Origin: Terrirubrum flagellatum
Lineage (GTDB): Bacteria > Pseudomonadota > Alphaproteobacteria > Rhizobiales > Beijerinckiaceae
Length of the DNA stretch: 64,000 bases
Direction of reading: 5' to 3'
Assembly (NCBI RefSeq): GCF_022059845.1
Contig: NZ_CP091851.1
Coordinates: 620,001-684,000 of the forward strand
Every line of letters begins with the position of its first letter. Within the stretch, counting starts at the first letter, position 1. Under the pieces are notes generated by a model. The model made no database searches and was not told the origin of the DNA. It saw nothing but the letters and a program-made list of their open reading frames with translations. Made by a program: the position numbers and the translations under genes. This document shows positions 62,271-64,000 of this stretch, piece by piece.

Positions 62271-62441
62271 TCAGACGCAGTAAATGGCCGATCCCACCTT
62301 GCGGCAAACCTTGTACGCAAACTGCTGGCCCTGCGGCGCCGAAACCTGGCTCTGCTTCGCGGGCGATGTCGGCGCGACCTTCGCCACGGCGATCGCCGGC
62401 GCGAACAGGAGGGCTGACAAGACAAAAGCTGCAATCTTCAT
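62271..62441 (-). CDS. small secreted protein, 56 residues
   Basis: This short gene is read from ATG 62441 to TGA 62271-62273. The protein begins MKIAAFVLSALLFAPAIAVA, a clear signal peptide, and the mature part of about 36 residues (KVAPTSPAKQSQ to the C-terminal AIYCV) has two cysteines, VCRKVG and YC, that could form a disulfide. GGGGGA lies at a good distance before the ATG, and a strong terminator follows. I do not recognise a family. Confidence 0.75.
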   Translation of the reverse strand: MKIAAFVLSALLFAPAIAVAKVAPTSPAKQSQVSAPQGQQFAYKVCRKVGSAIYCV

Positions 62442-62579
62442 ATGCAATGATCCCCCGATAGCGTTCGGAATGATTGAACGCCGCGTTAACCATAAGTTGG
62501 CCGGCTGAACGCTTCAATAAGGATTTCACTTTTTTGCGCTGCGAAATGCGACGCTGTCGCGCCGATATCTATCCAGCAT

Positions 62580-62686
62580 GTCATTCCGGGGCGCTCCGTA
62601 GGAGCGAGCCCGGAACCCAGAGGATCGTGCAGGCGGAACCATTTTCTGGGTTCCGGGCTCGATGCTTCGCATCGCCCCGGAATGAC
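62580..62686. repeat. 107-bp nested palindromic intergenic repeat
   Basis: Outer arms GTCATTCCGGGGCG (62580-62593) and CGCCCCGGAATGAC (62673-62686) are perfect inverted repeats of 14 bp. Inner arms GAGCCCGGAACCCAGA (62606-62621) and TCTGGGTTCCGGGCTC (62645-62660) are perfect over 16 bp. This form is common in Rhizobiales intergenic regions. It would fold into a long stem on either strand. Confidence 0.85.
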
Positions 62687-62699
62687 GGCTGAAAGATAG

Positions 62700-63180
62700 G
62701 CGCGCCAAATTCCCGTGTTCGAAGCACGGCTCCATTCCTCTCCCGCTTTGATCTCTCTTTCCGTCTTCCTCGCATCCTTGCTCCCTTGGGGAGCGCGGGG
62801 CGGTTTGGTTCACGCGCTACTGGCGAAGCGCGCAAAGGATGTTGTGAGGAGCCAGTCGCCAGAAGGTGGCGAACCGACCGCCCCGCGCGCGGCGTTTTCA
62901 GGCTTGCTCCGCAAGGGCGCGGGAGGGCGGACATTCTGGCCTTCCCTTTCTCCTGCGCAGGGCCCCCTTCACTTGAAGAGGCTCTCCTTGTCGGGAGCCT
63001 CCGCGGTGGAGGCTGACTGCGCCGGCGTCCTGTCCTTGGACCGCTTCACGACCTCGCGTCTTGGGCCCGGCTCGCCGCTCAGGGGGCGTTACTCCACACC
63101 TCGCAGCAGCCGCCGCTCCTCTCCCGCATCCCGAAACGCTCGCGAGACGCCCCGTGTGGGAGAGGATGAACAGAATATAG
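62700..63180. other. non-coding stretch, probable dispersed repeat or decayed element
   Basis: About 480 bp with no gene I can support. Several overlapping open frames exist on both strands but look like Arg/Pro/Gly-rich shadows. Near the right end, CTCTCCCGCA (63119) faces TGTGGGAGAGG (63155-63165) as an imperfect inverted repeat. I recall similar text from intergenic repeats of other Rhizobiales, but cannot confirm it. Confidence 0.4.
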
Positions 63181-63209
63181 GACTATAATCAGTAGGCGTC
63201 AAGTCCTAT
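63177..63209. promoter_or_regulatory. 8-bp inverted repeat around a TATAAT box
   Basis: ATAGGACT (63177-63184) and AGTCCTAT (63202-63209) are perfect inverted repeats with a 17-bp spacer. A consensus -10 TATAAT is at 63184-63189. No good -35 is visible. It is 210 bp upstream of the DUF3455 gene and might be its operator. Confidence 0.4.
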
Positions 63210-63418
63210 CTTGCGGTCGCTGACGATGAAGCATCCCTCTTCCGCGTTGTGACGTCAGCCGCCGTCGCATTGTTCTCGCGGGAACAGCTCGGTGCGGCCG
63301 CGCACGTCACAAGGAGCGCGGCGACGGCCAAACGGCTCGGAGCGCGACCGCGCGCCTTGTGATCGAATCCCGGCCGGACGATCGTCAGAAATTCAACTGA
63401 TGCGAAGGAGAATTCGCC

Positions 63419-63922
63419 ATGACCCGATCACCCTCCGCGATCATCATCGCGGCGCTCCTGACGATGGCTGCGATCGCCGCGAAATCGCAGACGCCTGAGG
63501 CGATCAGCGCGCCCGGCGAGGATCTGATCATGACCGCTCATGCCGAAGGCGCGCAGATCTATGAATGCAAGCCCGACGCGGCGGGGCGGCTGACATGGCA
63601 GTTTCGCGAGCCCGTCGCGTCTCTGTTCGTGGACGGCGTCACGATCGGCCGACACTATGCCGGCCCGAGCTGGGAATTGAGTGATGGCGGTCTCGTCACG
63701 GGCAAAGCTGTCGCGCGCGCTCCTGGCGTGACGCTGAATGACATTCCGCTGCTGAAGCTCGAAGCGACCGTGCAGCGCGCAGCCGGCAAACTCGCGCGAA
63801 CGATAAGCGTCCTGCGACTCAACACCAAAGGCGGCGTCATGGAAGGCGCTTGCGAGAAGCCCGGCGCGATGACAAGCGCGCCCTATGCGGCGGATTATGC
63901 GTTCTACGCGAAGCGGAGTTGA
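63419..63922 (+). CDS. DUF3455-family exported protein
   Basis: A 167-residue protein with a signal peptide (about 1-23) and the DUF3455 pattern: AEGAQIYECKPDAAGRLTWQFREPVASLFVDGVTIGRHYAGPSWEL, then GGVMEGACEKPGAM and PYAADYAFY. Two cysteines (ECK, ACE) probably form a disulfide. Function unknown; such proteins are common and uncharacterised in bacteria. GAAGGAG precedes the ATG. The last 78 bp of the window hold nothing I can identify. Confidence 0.88.
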   Translation: MTRSPSAIIIAALLTMAAIAAKSQTPEAISAPGEDLIMTAHAEGAQIYECKPDAAGRLTWQFREPVASLFVDGVTIGRHYAGPSWELSDGGLVTGKAVARAPGVTLNDIPLLKLEATVQRAAGKLARTISVLRLNTKGGVMEGACEKPGAMTSAPYAADYAFYAKRS

Positions 63923-64000
63923 TGGGGCGAGCGCGCATCTTTCGCCGCTGCAAAGAGTGCGCATTCGCAATCGCCTCTCGCGTCTATCGCGTCTTTCCTT

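Noticed and set aside
62581-63188. Open frames of 72-157 residues in the repeat tract
   Set aside because: They overlap each other on both strands, include palindromic repeat sequence and have no domain or ribosome site.
1-64000. tRNA, rRNA, integrase or complete insertion sequence
   Set aside because: I saw no cloverleaf, ribosomal segment, transposase motif or terminal inverted repeat pair of an IS in the window.

Overview
The window looks like chromosomal DNA of an alphaproteobacterium of the Hyphomicrobiales (Rhizobiales). It is GC-rich with dense coding. It holds a rhizobial-type hmu heme-uptake locus with a TGA-N9-TCA iron box, a giant homologue of the growth pole ring protein of unipolar growers, Rhizobiales-style palindromic intergenic repeats and Liv-type ABC transporters. 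Genus cannot be fixed from sequence alone; a Beijerinckiaceae, Bosea or Methylobacteriaceae relative would fit.

Layout: (1) 1-1036, 5' part of a peptide-type solute-binding protein. (2) 1.3-9.3 kb, a complete heme-iron locus: hmuPTUV on the minus strand, and hmuR, tonB, an IsdG-type heme oxygenase and hutX on the plus strand, diverging from one AT-rich regulatory region, with an Rrf2-type regulator at the far end. (3) 9.4-12.6 kb, a bifunctional fatty-acid oxidation enzyme and GMP reductase. (4) 12.6-14.8 kb, copper handling: Sco, a YcnI/PCuAC fusion and a DUF2946 protein, with two palindromic repeats between. (5) 14.9-22.1 kb, BON-LysM protein, secreted esterase, TTC38-like TPR protein, OpgC, a TPP enzyme, rhodanese and an HtrA-like protease without an obvious signal peptide. 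(6) 22.3-26.8 kb, an orphan form-II CoxL-like molybdoenzyme with a lysine-rich tail, then DoxX, cytochrome c' and a diheme cytochrome c. (7) 26.9-35.5 kb, acetyltransferase, XRE-cupin regulator, two transporters, an atypical SDR, several poorly known proteins, UspA, ferredoxin and a lone HPt protein. (8) 35.8-41.9 kb, the giant hendecad-repeat polar protein, then a YidD-like gene. (9) 42.5-46.5 kb, a four-gene Mla/Mce lipid-transport operon. (10) 46.6-48.5 kb, dipeptide epimerase, a frameshifted remnant of a glutamine synthetase-family gene, and a cysteine hydrolase. (11) 48.6-60 kb, a compact catabolic locus: livH, livMG fusion, livF, a thiolase-like protein, a DUF35-SDR fusion, a cyclase and an acyl-CoA ligase on one strand; a MarR-type regulator, the solute-binding protein and a racemase on the other. 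(12) 60-64 kb, DUF899, VOC and MarR genes, a 56-residue secreted protein, about 1 kb of repeats and non-coding DNA, and a DUF3455 protein.

How the genes work together: the heme locus covers every step from outer-membrane binding to release of iron in the cytoplasm except ExbB/ExbD. The locus at 48.6-60 kb is the best candidate for something undescribed. Five of its six junctions overlap by 4 bp. It links import of an organic acid to CoA activation and to a thiolase-fold protein that lacks the nucleophilic cysteine. The DUF35-bearing partner resembles the Ltp2/ChsH2 steroid side-chain aldolase, but here DUF35 is fused to a degenerate SDR. The substrate cannot be read from the sequence.
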